This document shows positions 43,424 to 55,732 of a DNA stretch of 64,000 nucleotides, piece by piece. The first letter of the stretch is position 1; each line of letters starts with the position of its first letter. Source of the DNA: Phyllostachys edulis (Eukaryota > Streptophyta > Magnoliopsida > Poales > Poaceae); assembly GCA_036346405.1 (NCBI GenBank), contig CM070568.1, positions 30,043,072 to 30,107,071 of the forward strand, given 5' to 3'. The notes beneath the pieces were generated by a model. The model saw only the letters and a program-made list of their open reading frames with translations, did not search any database and was not told the origin of the DNA. A program made the position numbers and the translations under genes.

Positions 43424-46400
43424 TAATGCCGAGATTCGATCTTTATTAATAGCATACCACAAAATTCCCCTATCATGGACATATGAATGATTGAATTTCA
43501 AATCTAACATGATTTCCAACAACTGGTGGTGGCCCAAATGTGTATGATATAGTGGTGATAACATGTGGGAAATGTTTGATTTCTCTATCACGCACTAATT
43601 TCATCAAGGGGTTTGATAAGTATATACAGTGAGCTATACTTTTATCAGTGCAGTGGCAAGAAAACTGTAGGTTCCTAATATTCTATAGGATATTCTAACT
43701 TCTGGTTGGTTATTAATCTACGACGAAGGTCCCATACGGGGGTCCGAGAGTTCGTAGACTAATTCAATAGACTAGCTTCTTTATTATTTGCCCAAGTTTT
43801 GATCCAATTATTTATACCATATTTTAAATAATTTGGATCATTAAACTTCAAGTTTATAATTACGCAACATATTTTCTTATGGTTATAAGCAGTATGTTCT
43901 AACAGCATAAAACTACAAGATGCTCTTCAGGAACATAAAAATAATGTTGGAACATAAAATTATTGACCATAGTTAATCTGCACGAAAATAATAGATTTTC
44001 TTCTGGATTTCAAATCTAGTTGAATCACCCAAATAGTATAATTATTCGACGGGAATATTTATTGTTCAACAGGAACACCACATTTTAATTAAGGGTGATC
44101 AATTGTATGCCTAATTTTAATTTGTAATGCCACAATCAACATGGCCAAATTTATATAATTCAGAATCAACAAAATCCAATTGGTCATTATATTTTATTTC
44201 GGGAGTTATATTTGCTTCAAGCAAATGATATGGCTCCTAGTAGTGATGCAGTTGCAGACCGCATTTATCAATTATGCATGCATTATTTCCGATGAGTATG
44301 GCATGCTTCAGTGCGTAGCCCACATGGCATGTGTGCGACTACGTCAAGCGGTCATCGATTTGTCGTGTGCATTTCCGCATACTGGCGGTTAACATATTAC
44401 TGAAGGCACAAATCAATTGCCCTTCATGGGCAGCAATGATTGTGGTTGCCAATAGCATGAGTATCAGCAATAGCGTAAATGTCTTTATCCATGTCAACTG
44501 GATAAGGATAATAATCATGCAATTTACTTTTATTATCTTCCAAAATAAACTAGATTAATTTTTGCTTTTGGTTTTGACCTAGGATACACCACTGCGCCTA
44601 ACATGACTATTGTTTTGAACATTTTTCTATGCCTCTTATGTTCCAATATCCCATACATACCCAATATCACCCCCCCCTTTTCATGCCAACTATAAAAACC
44701 CCAGGTGATAGTGTGTGCATCAGGCATTTGCTTGAAATCAACACAGAGTTTTAGTAAAGATTTGCAATCATACTTCAACAGGAGTACAATTTTATTGGCG
44801 TGGAACCAATATATACTCGGTAACATTCTGCTTACAAAGTTCTTCAATTAAGAAATCAGTGTGGTGGAGAATAGTGTTATATAGACTCCAAGTCTCAGGG
44901 CTTAAGTTATTCTGTACTTATTTGAGGAACATGGTGTTTTTCAGCCAAAGTGATCCATCAAATATTAACATATGACTAGGCTTGTTCTGGTGCCACTTAG
45001 AAAAATAGTTTCCCTTTTGCCATCTCGACATCTGTGCACTATAAGCTAGTAAATTGAGGCTTATTAGATATCAAGAGCACATGTACAATATTTTGTTAGC
45101 AAGGCATGACAAAGTATTTTCAATTTTCAAGTATAAGGTTTACAAATTTTATTCCATGCAAGATTAATTTACTACAGGTAAGGTATGCTACTAGTAATAT
45201 GTTCTATTAAGCAGATTTAATTAACTATTAAGCAGGAGATAAGACTTTAGTATAACAACTTAGACCATTATTTTATTTATGGCACTAGGGAAAAAATAAT
45301 CTAATGCATGAGGTCTCATCCTAAAGCAAAAGATAAGAGGTACTCATCATGAGTAGGAGTAAGCTCAACAGGAGCTGAATCTATACTACTAATATGATTC
45401 ATGTAGGGAAGTGACATTTTTACAAAGCTAATGCATAACTAGTGGATTGCTACAGGTTTCCATAAAGCATACCATAGGCTTATCATTGCCTTTGATTGCA
45501 TATACAAACTAGCAATTAGTAACTTCTGATTACATAGCCTTAGTCGAGAGATAACACGGTGTAGGGCAGAGTTACACCCATTTAAGGACTTCTAGTCCTA
45601 GATATGCGTGCAATGCAGGGGCACAATTTGGCTTTTACAAGCATTCTTTTAGAGAAAACCATAGAGTCAATGTATCACACTTAGTCACCATGTAGTTATT
45701 CTAAATGGTAGAGTAGAGTTGGTACCTCATAAACTGTAAAGCTTTTGCCTTTTCAATGGCAACAAGTTCAGGTGTGCTAGCGATAGGCTTAGCAATGGTA
45801 TGACATGGAGATAAACCAATGTGATATAGTTGCTATCATCTAGGGCAAGCAAATTTCCATTTAGTGATGTCTAACATATCCCACGCAATTTATGTAATTT
45901 TCTATATGTTTACAGCTGATAAAATATTTTAAATGCATGAAACGAGTGCAAAATAGTAAATATTAATTTTATCTATTTAGTAGATCATATTATACATTTC
46001 CCAGAATTTTCCTAGTATTTTTGGGATTTCTCTAATAATTTTTAAGGTATGGGAGCAATTTTCAGAATTACAAAACCAATTAATTAATTTCCCAAAACAT
46101 ATAATACTAGGAAAAAATATGATGCTACCAAGGTGTACTAGGTCTAAGATTTCACAAATTAATGGAAGCTTATATACCTTACAAATTCACTTTCTACGAT
46201 TAAATGAAAAATTATCAGAATTTGCTGATTCATCATAGGAATTAACTTTCGGGGTTTTGCATAAAAAATCTTTATATCCAAATGACACTGTAGAAAACAA
46301 AAGCTTCCCCCGGGGGGGCGGGTTGTTATGCGAAAAAACTTTATAACACAAATTTTTCTCGTAATTTGCTTGAAATTCGAGGGTTGTTTTCACAAATTTC

Positions 46401-47032
46401 TCTTAATTGGGTCACACCAACACTATCATATGGGGCAGTAGGGTTTCCCTAGTGTCTCCCCGATGTGATCTTGGCGGTGGTGGGAGGCACACATGCGTAG
46501 CGGCGGCAAAGAATGGCGCGTGGGAGGCGCTGTGAGGCATGAGGGCGCGCAACGACACACGGGCGACCTACGGGGGTCGACGGAGCATGCACAACGGGTG
46601 CACGAGAGGCCAAACGACGCGCAACGACACACGACAGGTGCGGTGGGCACGGCAGCGTGCACGGCGCTTCTGACGGGTGCACGACGGCTCCGGCGTTACT
46701 AACAAGGCGTCAAATGGCGAACATGGCGGTGCGGTGCGTTGGCGCGACCCGTGGCTCGGGATGCCGGCAGTGGCGCATCAGGCGCACGTGTGCTCGGTGG
46801 GGTGCTTGGTGGCACACGGCGCACGCGGGAGGTGATGCTTGACGTGGCGGCATGGCGCGAACTACTCATGGCACGGCAGCGCGACTAATTTTTTTCATTG
46901 CATGAACAGTAACTCAAAACTGAACCCGATTAAACTGATCTGATTTTGGTAATTAGCAAAGTTAATATAAGGGATTAATCTAGCAGTGAAATATTAGGAG
47001 TAATCATACCGATTTGGTCGTTGAAGAGCAAT
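43424..47032 (-). other. 5' half of the copia element, decayed
   Basis: Leader and gag/early pol region of the minus-strand copia element by position. I could not read copia domains with confidence. A frame at 44533-44847 (minus) is open for 104 codons but has no recognisable domain. A GC-rich block (about 46440-46880) with CGACACACG-type words contrasts with the AT-rich surroundings and may be a further insertion or a captured segment. Confidence 0.45.
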
Positions 47033-47045
47033 CGTGCTGATAACG
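47033..47045 (-). promoter_or_regulatory. Primer-binding site of the copia element
   Basis: The minus strand reads CGTTATCAGCACG directly after the LTR terminus TTTAACA. TTATCAGCACG-type primer sites occur in many plant copia elements, and this fixes the minus orientation. Confidence 0.65.
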
Positions 47046-47263
47046 TGTTAAATCGTAGAATCCGTCGGTAGAATCTCTAAAACAATCATTGGTAGAATGA
47101 CAAGAACAATCACACAATTGAGAGACACAATATAGAGGAGAACCAGTATCTTTATTCATCTGTGTATCTGTTGTACATGGGGTCCTCATATATATAGCCT
47201 ATAGGGGTGAAAGCCCTCGAGAGGAGGTTTAGTCTTTTGCCCATACAATTAGGTTTCGTAACA
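47046..47263 (-). repeat. Copia 5' LTR (218 bp)
   Basis: Minus strand starts TGTTACGAAACC and ends GATTTAACA. It matches the left LTR at 28637-28882, which is longer because of one extra stretch. A TATA-like ATATATATAG occurs near 47191. It is flanked on the right by AAGTT. Confidence 0.9.
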
Positions 47264-47268
47264 AAGTT

Positions 47269-49189
47269 AACCGCTTGGGTATGCTAAAGTGTGTTTGGAA
47301 AGTAAGGAGTTGAAGTAGGAGTAGCAAGTTGTGCCCTAGCTAGTGATGCATTTTCTTTAAGAGAAAATCCACAATATGTCGCTGATATGTGTGTTCAGAA
47401 TCCATAAGTCGGTGAGAAAATCCGAAGTTGTTTAGTGACATATTATGAAAATCCGAAGTTGTTCAGTGACATATAACGAATTGCCCCCTTCTTTAATGTA
47501 TGTTTTGTGTTGTAAATTTTTGGTCTACAGAGTTTTCAATTAACTATGACAACATTTCAATTAAACTACTCCAATGTACGCATTGAAATGTCATGACAAT
47601 CGTTCGACGCTTCAAGATAATTCAACCTATATGAATATGAAGATGTGGAAGAATGGGTTCACAAGTTAATTTGTCCACGTCTGCACCAAAGTAGACCATG
47701 GCACACTTGAAAAATTCTAGTCAACCACATGCCACGTCAGATATGTCCATTTGGTACAATCGATTCATTAATTCTAGTCAACCACATGCCACGTCAGATA
47801 TGTCCATTCGGTACAATCGATTCATTCTTTTTGAAGGGTGTACAATCGATTCCATTAAATATCAATTATATATGCAGCTGATCGTACTACCTTGACCATT
47901 GTTTCACGGAAATGTCACATTCCGGCAAACCATTGGCAATCCACAGTAACTTCTGGCTTCTCAGACTCTGCCACTACAACACGTTTGAGATTTGCCGGCG
48001 TTTAGCCTAAACGCCCCTCGAAAGAGGCCATCTATCTTGCAATACACAAGCCATTTGCTTAAATGGTTTGCAGTTAATTAGGCTCTATTTTTGTGAAATA
48101 TAATAATCTCATTTGGTAGAGCTACTCTAAGATATTTTGGTGTTTGTCTAATTGATTTTTTCTTAACCATCTTGCACATGGAGATGTTATTGCCTTCTAA
48201 ATAACATGTTGAGAAAGGTGACTCATGTCCTACTATGATTTGAGCTCTTTTAGGACATGGAGAAGTGAGGTTAGAGGATTCCTATACTAATCCTACTCGC
48301 ATAAAGGTTATTCCTACTTTCTTTTCGAGGAGGAGGATAGGTAAACCACTAGGGCGTGTGGCCGTATCAATCAAACCAAGACAACATAAAGCAATCAAGC
48401 AATAGACAGTCTTACCCAAAGCAAGGTAGAAGTAATTAGGGGGCGGGGCACAGGAGTATTAAAGGGGCAGGGCACACAACAGGATTAGAGGCTAAAATAT
48501 TCATTAACATTCTATATAAAGAAAGGATCTAAGGGCCCAAAAGGTTCGGGAGGGTTGTAAGAGAGCCATAATTCCGTGTACTTCTTTGAGATTGTGCTTA
48601 TACCCCTGTCGAGGTTACAGAGTGTCATTTGGGTGTGGTTTGAACTTTTGTCAGCGCAAAATATCTACATAAGCTTCGATAGAGAGACACCATCATGGTT
48701 TTATGCATTTACTTTTCATCTATGCACCATCATATGTGTATTTGACTTCAAAATTGCTTTTAGTTTAAAACTAGTGCGATTGTCAACTTCGTATGTACAT
48801 ATCGACTTATCTATAACATGTTTGCCGTAGTAAAACATGCCCAAGCTGGACTTTTTCCCTAGCTCTGCCCCTCCTACCACCCCTGGTTTTCATAGCATCG
48901 TCCTGACTCTCTTATCTTCAGAGTGCACTAAACTAAATTTAGTTTAGTTGTCGAGTTCATTTACTGTAACCATCGTGGTGCAAGTAGGCGGTACAGCACT
49001 TCATTTCTTGCTGGGCCAAGGATTAGCATTGAGGTCAAAGTATAATAACTGAAAGTCAAGCTGTAATCTGGAATTTCCAAATAGCATTCAAGCTTGCATA
49101 CCCAAGATTGAGGAGGGTAACTATTTTTGAAATAGATGGGGGAACGGTACAGTGTGTCTCAGATTCAGAGAATTAGTTGAGTTGCCCTG
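47269..49189. other. Intergenic DNA, no gene recognised
   Basis: AT-rich DNA with short open frames lacking domains. It contains the 57-bp tandem repeat at 47713-47826 and a single CACTA-like end (CACTACAACACG near 47972) followed by TTTGCCGGCG. No complete element or RNA gene was found. Confidence 0.4.
47713..47826 (+). repeat. Tandem duplication, two 57-bp units with ACGT core
   Basis: Units 47713-47769 and 47770-47826 differ at very few positions, visibly TTTGG versus TTCGG. Each contains GCCACGTCAG, an ACGT-core sequence of the kind bound by plant bZIP factors, and CAATCGATTCATT. No neighbouring gene is recognised, so a regulatory role is only a possibility. Confidence 0.85.
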
Positions 49190-49430
49190 TTTTTAAAAAG
49201 GAAAAGCCTAGCTTTTATAGAAAGCATATAAGTGTTCGTACAAAAGGCTGGAATCAAGCTACTGGGGACACCAGTTTATAGAAAGAGCAAAGACAGCAAA
49301 GAGTGATAGCCAAACTAAGATATTACAGGATACCCACAGAAGTGTCCAAATTACAAAAGCTTTTAGACCAGTCTTCAATATTCTTCATGAAATCATCCAA
49401 TTTACTACGCTCAGCCTCGTTGATGAGAGT

Positions 49431-52400
49431 TCACCAATACTGCAAACAAGATAGAAATTTGAATATCACATCCATAGGTTGCCGAGGAAGAACCCCCTCA
49501 ATCGCTATTCTGTTTCTAACTTTCCAGAGATTCCAAGCTGAAGCAGCAAAACTAAACAAAATAACATTGTAATCAGTAGTCCCCCTCCTATCTAACCAGT
49601 TCAATTGGAAATCATCAATAGAATTTGGGACACGCTCCCAGTTAAGCACTTCTTTGATACACATCCAGAAAAACCTTGCCATAATGCAAGAGAACAAAAT
49701 GTGATCAATGCTCTCAATATCACCACAGAGAATACAGTTCACCCCCACCCCCCCGGTTCCACCCTTTTTTGCTAAGTTGTTCCAAAGTTTGAACTTTGTC
49801 ATGATAACACTATCACAAAAAATTTAACTTTAAGAGGAATGTTGCTCTTTCAGAACTTTTTCATTTTCCTACAAACAACATCACCAAAGACCAACTATTT
49901 ATATAAAGATTTGACTAAGAACATTCCAGATTTTTCAAAACACCACACAACTCTGTCTCCATTGTTATCAAATTCCACTTCAATTAACATCTCTTTTAAA
50001 CTTTCCCACTAAATAGATTCCTCTTCCCCAAAACCCCTTTTGAAAGTAATGTTCCAATTATCATCAGTTCGGCCCTTAGCCACACTCATATATGGTAATT
50101 GGCAAATATTAAACATATTCTTATATTTGAGCTTAAAGGGGCACTCTCCAGTCCAAACACATCTCCCCAAAATGAGATATTATGCCCATTCCCAAGTTCA
50201 TACTTAGCACCCCAATTGAAATCAGTCTTAGCTCTCAGCACATGCTTCCAGAACTGGGAACCTGTAAGATTATTAGCATCTCTGAAAGCACAACTGGGAA
50301 AGTATTTGGCTTTTAAAATTCTAAACCAAACTTCATTATTAGATGAGTTTATCCTCCAAATCCACTTAGCAATATGACAATCATTCATGACCCTGGTGTT
50401 GATCACTCCTAACCACCCCCCCCCCCCCCAAACTCTTTAGGTCTGCAAACTGCATCCCATTTCACCATATGATATTTAAAATTGTTCCTAGACCCCCTCT
50501 AAAAGAATCTAGCTCTGATAGTATCCATGCGTTCGAGTACCTCCTCATTTAATCTATAGAAGCCCATAGTGTATGTAGGTAGACTACTCAAACTACTATT
50601 AACCAAAATTAATCTGCCCCCTAAGGATAAGAAGTTACTTTTCCAATTATCTAGCTTTTTTGTCAGCTTGTTAATCACCTTATTTGCTGCTTTCACCCCA
50701 ATAGATCTGTCTCCAATCATTATCCCCAAATAAGTCATAGGCAGAGAAGTCAGTTTGCAATTGAAAATGTTTGCAACTTTGTCAGAATCTTCCTTTGTCA
50801 CCCCATACACAAAAACTTCACTCTTGTGGTAATTTATTTTCAAGCCAGACATCCATTTAAAGCAATACAGAAGAAATTTCAAATTAAGAAGATAAGACTC
50901 TCATACTCCACCATAAGCATCATACTCCACCATAAATATAGTGTCATTAGCATACTGCAGAATAGGGACCCCCCTGGAATCAAATGAGAAATCACTCTTT
51001 TAATCAGATTATTATCTTGTGCTATATTAATGATCTCTGCTAAAGCATCTGTAGCCAGAATGAACAGAAGAGGAGACAAAGGATCTCCTTGTCTCAATCC
51101 ACTGTAGGTTTTGAAATAAGGACCAACTTCCCCCATTAATATTAATATTGATCTTCCCCCCTCTAACTATTCTCATGACCTGATCAATCCAAAGCTTAGA
51201 GAAATCTTTTCTCATCATTACTTCCTCTAAGAAACCCCACTGGATCTTGTCATAAGCCTTTTCAAAATCAAGTTTCAAAATCACCCTTTTTTTCTTAAAG
51301 ACCCTAATTTCATGGGTAATCTCATGAAGAGCAACCACTCCATCCAAAATATGTCTACCTTTGATAAAAGTAGATTGGCAATCATTGACAATCTTATCAG
51401 CAATCAGCCCCAGTCTATTAGCTAACAGTCTGGTCAAAATCTTAAAACTGACATTCAAAAGACAAATAGGCCTGAATTGCTTTATATTATTAGCCTCTAT
51501 GAGTTTAGGAATCAGAGTAATCACCCCAAAATTCAATCTTTTCAGATCCAGAGCTCCTTTAGAAACGTCGTTAACCATCCCTAGGAATTGATTTTTGATC
51601 ACCCCCCCCCCCCAAATTCCTTATAAAAAAATTGGGAAAACTATTAGGGCTAGGAGCTGAATTGCTTGGAAGTTCTTTAATGACTTGCCAGACCTCATCC
51701 TTAGTAAAATCATGCATCAGGCCTATATTATCTAAATCTGAAACTCTCAACTTCCTGCTCCACATCTCATTGGCCAAACCCACCTCTTGTCTTCCATCAG
51801 AACCAAAAAGTTTTTTATAAAAATCATAAATGTGTCTCCTAATCTCCTCTTTGTTGGTCAAAAGAGCTCCATCATGATCCAGGCTAAAAATGTAATTCTT
51901 CCTTCGCCTCCCATTAGCACAGTTATGAAAATAACCAGTGTTTGCATCACCCTGAGTGATCCAATCTAAGCCACTCCGTTGATACCAATGATTCTCCTCC
52001 ATTTCATAAACCTTTTCTAATTCAGCTTCCATAAAGTATCTCTGAGACCATTCATCATAATTTAACACCTGCCCTCTTCTAAAAAATATAGCTTTTTGAG
52101 CTGATCAAGAAGAACCTTTTTCTTCCTCTTATACTCTCCATTTATGTTAATACCCCAACCTCTCAAAAAGCTTCTCAAAAAGGCTATACAACCATTCCAT
52201 CTATTAAGAGAATAAATCTTATCAGTAGTTCTCCTGTCAATCTCCAACCATTTTTGATGAAATACCCCCCTAAAAGTCTCTTAACAGATCCACTTCTTTT
52301 CAAAATAAAATCTTCCAGACTTAACCACATCACCTTCTCCTCAGTTTAGTAAAATAGGATTGTGGTCTGAACCTATTTTGACTAAACTCTGAACATGACA

Positions 52401-53042
52401 TAAAGGGAAATGAACCTCTCAATCAATTGAAACCAGAATCTGATCAAGATTCACCATAATAGGACACCTTTTGTTTGTTTGTCCAAGTAAACTTAACACC
52501 CCTCTTTTTTATTTCAAGTAACTTGTTATTAGAAATAAAACTATTAAAGAGATTCATTAGATTAAAATTCAGATTACTAGAATTCTTATCTCTTGCTTCT
52601 CTAATCATATTGTAATCACCTCCCAGAACCATAGGAAGGGTAGTATTTTTACATTTTCTATCCAACTCTTCCAAAAACTCTAAGACATGTCATGATGAGT
52701 AGGCCCATAAACTACTAACAACTCCCATCTGAAATTACTCAGTCTACTTCTAACCCCCATACTAACAAAAAATTTACCTGATTCACAACTCTCCACTTCA
52801 AGTAAGTCCTCTTTAACACCCCCCCCCAACAAAATGCCACCTGAATGCCCTTCTGTTGAAATCCAATGCCATTTAAAAGGAAGATTGCCTACTAAATTTC
52901 TAAGTTCTCGCTCACAAAAATTCTTCTTAATAGTTTCTTGCACCCCAACAGCATCCAAATGTACAGTGGTAATAAGCTCTTTGAGTTGTCTCCTTCGAGA
53001 AGCTTTTCCTAAACCTCTAATATTCCAAAATAAGAACTTCAT
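49431..53042 (-). pseudogene. LINE 2 ORF2 (endonuclease-RT), broken
   Basis: The ATG at 53042 opens MKFLFWNIRGLG, the usual endonuclease start. VGVQETIKKN and, after a frameshift near 52680, LGGDYNMIREARD and VKFTWTNKQ follow. A long degenerate linker leads to RT with FRPICLLNVSFKILTRLLA, VILKLDFEKAYDKIQWGFL and SGLRQGDPLSPLLFILATD. The catalytic box on the minus strand reads YAND (plus 50943-50954), not the family YADD. The thumb-like part (50499-50882) has SGLKINYHKSE and LGGRLILVNSSLSSLPTY. The zinc-binding end has CILCGDIESIDHILFSC (about 49680-49735), and the frame closes at 49431. Stops and frameshifts are numerous. Confidence 0.85.
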
Positions 53043-55525
53043 GATGTAGAATCATTTCGGCCTGCACCCCTTTTTTTTAGCTTATCATTCTTCCTCTTAT
53101 TCAAAGTGAAGTCTGAAGCACCCCTTTTGCTATTATCAATTATACTCAAACATTCCCCCACCACCTCAGAATGTTTCCCTTTAGAATCTTGGACTTTCTG
53201 ATCCTTTTTTGCCAATTTTTCATTCTTAGCTCTAGCCACAGCAGCTCTAACGAGCTCCTAGGCCTGCATGGCTGATATCACTTCCCTAGCAGTGTGAGCA
53301 TGATTGCCCAAAACAATTCCACAAGAAGTAGCAACATGTTCTAAATAATCAGTAGAAGCATTATTAAGAACATTAAAAGGGTTTTCAGGTTTACCTTGTG
53401 ATTCCAGATTCTAGATAGACTTCAAATTGGACGCCTTCTTCTCCATGGGGATCCCCTGGTCCTGGATCCTAGAGCTTTTCCTGGTGGCTTGTTGAGGCTC
53501 CAGAATTTTATGTTTTCTTCCCTTCTTTTTTGGAGACACCCACACTTCTGTCACCCCCCTCAATATCAGAAACCTCCATTGGTTTTTTGTCACTTTCCTT
53601 ATGAATCATATTAGGCACAGCCTCTATCTTATCATCCAATTCTTTATCCAGGTCAACCAAATCCTCTGAGATCATACATCTATATCCAGACAGTTTAATG
53701 TTATCTTGAGAAGAAACTGTTGTTCCTGAAGACTTCTTAACAAATGACTATCTCTTGCCTGGAGGAGTCTGTAAGCAAGCCCATAAAGATGCAGGCAGCA
53801 AAGCAGGCCCCCTCCCTCGGTGTGAACCACTATATCTCCTTTGGATGATTCAAGAGGGACTGAAACTGTCTGAATTCCTACTACCTCCTGAACTGTTTGA
53901 GAACTATTATCTTTCTAGCATTTCCAAAGGAGCTTTTCCATCCCTCTTTCTTCCAAATCTTCAGCTTCCTTGTTATCATGTGGAAAACTAAAAGCCAGAT
54001 GAACAATCTGTAAAGCATCAATAATAGAGTCCTTGTTATCAATGTTCATAGTTGAACTGATAGGCCCTGAGAACAGCTCTTGTTGATTAGTGTCCTTGAT
54101 GCAAGACTCTTCTTCACCTTTGTAAATAGATAGTATTTGAGAGACACCCCCACACATTATCAGTAAAATTCTCATCTTCCACAAACAAGTCATCCTTTGA
54201 TGCACCCACAGACGCGACCACCCCTTGACTACTCGATTGGAAAACCACCAAATCTGAGCACAGAACGTCCCTCTCAGAAGAAAAATCTTTTTGTTATTTT
54301 CCTTTATATTTGTTATCCCCACCTCCACTTTTATGTTCAGGAGATTGAGGAATATCACCACCAAACTTTTCCGCCATCTTTTCCCATTCAGTTTTACGAT
54401 TGCTTCCATTAGATTCTTCTTCCTCATCCTCATCATCATCATATTTTTTTGTGAACATGAAGTTTGTGAAAATGATCATATACTGGACCTTTCTTCTTAC
54501 CTACCACCCCTCTGTCTGCTTCAAATTTGATTTCATACCTCATGGAATTAAGGAAAATTTCGCAAAACAATTTTTGTTAGTAGGATCCCTGCTGAGAACT
54601 TTGACCCTAACAAGATCTTCCCTCATCAAACTATTCTCATCAACCTCTAAAGGATCCCCCACTGTGCTAGCAATTTCTTTCACTATTGCCACTATTTTTG
54701 TAGGGATGGGAATCCCATAAACCTTTACCCAAGCTGTAGTGAGGACAGAAGAAGCTTCAGGGTCCAAATTTGATTTATCAATCTTAGCTTTAATAGAATG
54801 GAGTGCCAATTCAACACCCCTTAGAAGGAAAAACCACCCCATATTCAGTCTCTGAAAGTTTCCTCACTCTCCAGTCCCAATCTGATTTGATCAAGTGTTT
54901 GAGTTTAGTCTCAATCTTGTGCACAGAAGCTACTCCCTCCTTAATACTTAACACCCCTGAAGCAGCTAATTGATCTAATAGCTGCAGTCCAGCAACTTGG
55001 AGACTATAGAAACCTTGCCATGGAATACCAAAGCCACATAACTTCAGTCCAAGATTTTTCTTTTCTTCTAGACATCCAGAAGTCATATGTCCTGTTTTTT
55101 TTACATTTGTAACATACAGGAGGATTAGTGCAACGAGCTTGATGATGACCTGATTCTAAACAACGAAAACAAGTCCCACGATCCTCAGATCGGAGCACCC
55201 CCGTATTTGGCCCAATATCACCCCAACTCTTGTTCATGTCATCTCCTTTGCCAACAACCGCAAAAGTATCTCAGTTAGATTGAGTTCTATTTTTTTCATC
55301 TCGAGGGAACCACCTCGTCCTCCAAAGCCACCCCTAGATCCCCTCTCTCGAGATTCCCCACAACGCGAACCCCTTCCATGGTCCAGGTTCTCTCTACGAA
55401 CCTCATTTTGCCACCCTTTATGTTGAGAAAAAGTATCTCTAACTACTCCCCACTGAACATGGGGTTCAAAACGAGCACGATCTAAACCTTCAAAATCATA
55501 AGACATACTTGGATTCAGTTCACCC
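53039..55525 (-). pseudogene. LINE 2 ORF1 (zinc-knuckle protein), truncated and broken
   Basis: The readable order is an R/G-rich N-terminal part (SRGGFGGRGG, about 55300), a knuckle CFRCLESGHHQARC and a second, CYKCKK, broken by a frameshift (55080-55180), KLCGFGIPWQGFYSLQV, then ALHSIKAKIDKSNLDPEAS and VKVYGIPIPTKIVAIVKEIA (54650-54800), an acidic stretch DDDEDEEEE (about 54420) and a lysine-rich C-terminus. The stop TGA (53041-53039) overlaps the ORF2 start ATG (53042-53040). The N-terminus is lost or displaced by the LTR at 55526. The product would bind element RNA. Confidence 0.7.
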
Positions 55526-55732
55526 TGTAACATCCCAATTTTCTGGAGTTCTTAAAAGTTTTCAAAATAAAAAAGAACCATTTGGTTTTGTTGAGAGTTC
55601 AAAGCTTAACTTGAGATTTTCGGAAATTCGAGTGTTTAAAATGACTAAATCAAACTTCAACTAATGCATAAGCTTGGTTTATTTGGAGTTGTTCGGGTTC
55701 TGGTCTTGTTTTTCTTTCTCGCTGTTCGCTTA

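Larger units (their letters stand above)
28637..47263 (-). mobile_element. Ty1-copia retrotransposon interrupted by a gypsy element
   Basis: Two related LTRs (28637-28882 and 47046-47263) are bracketed by an exact duplication AAGTT (28632-28636 and 47264-47268). On the minus strand the right LTR is the 5' one: it ends TTTAACA and is followed by primer-site-like CGTTATCAGCACG. The left LTR follows a purine tract (28883-28894). Removing the nested gypsy element (31492-43418) and one CCCCT duplication leaves about 6.7 kb, ordinary for a copia element. RNase H remnants near the 3' end (29215-30200) confirm the class. All coding capacity is decayed. Confidence 0.9.
49190..55525 (-). mobile_element. 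Second LINE (L1-like), 5' end cut by an LTR element
   Basis: A minus-strand non-LTR retrotransposon with ORF1 (53039-55525) and ORF2 (49431-53042). The 3' end is placed near 49190, where the minus strand reaches CCTTTTTAAAAA, but no target-site duplication could be checked because the 5' end is missing. The element stops at 55525, where a gypsy LTR begins with TGTAACATCC, so its 5' end was split off by that insertion. ORF1 and ORF2 overlap by ATGA, unlike the first LINE. Several runs of 9-14 C on the plus strand (50417, 51602 and 52818 areas) coincide with frame breaks. Confidence 0.85.

Noticed and set aside
44533..44847. 104-codon minus-strand frame as a host gene
   Set aside because: It lies inside the copia element, has no recognisable domain, and the surrounding copia sequence is decayed, so chance cannot be excluded.
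46426..46682. Cys-rich minus-strand open frames
   Set aside because: GC-rich repeat words create regular Cys, Arg and Ser codons; two overlapping frames give similar low-complexity products. No protein family is visible.
47972..48010. CACTACAACACG followed by TTTGCCGGCG, possible CACTA end
   Set aside because: Single end only; no partner or duplication found in the window.
48080..48140. TTAGGCTCTATTTTTGTG with GGTAGAGCTACTCTAA nearby, possible Tourist-like or hAT MITE
   Set aside because: The inverted match is short and imperfect and no target duplication was confirmed.
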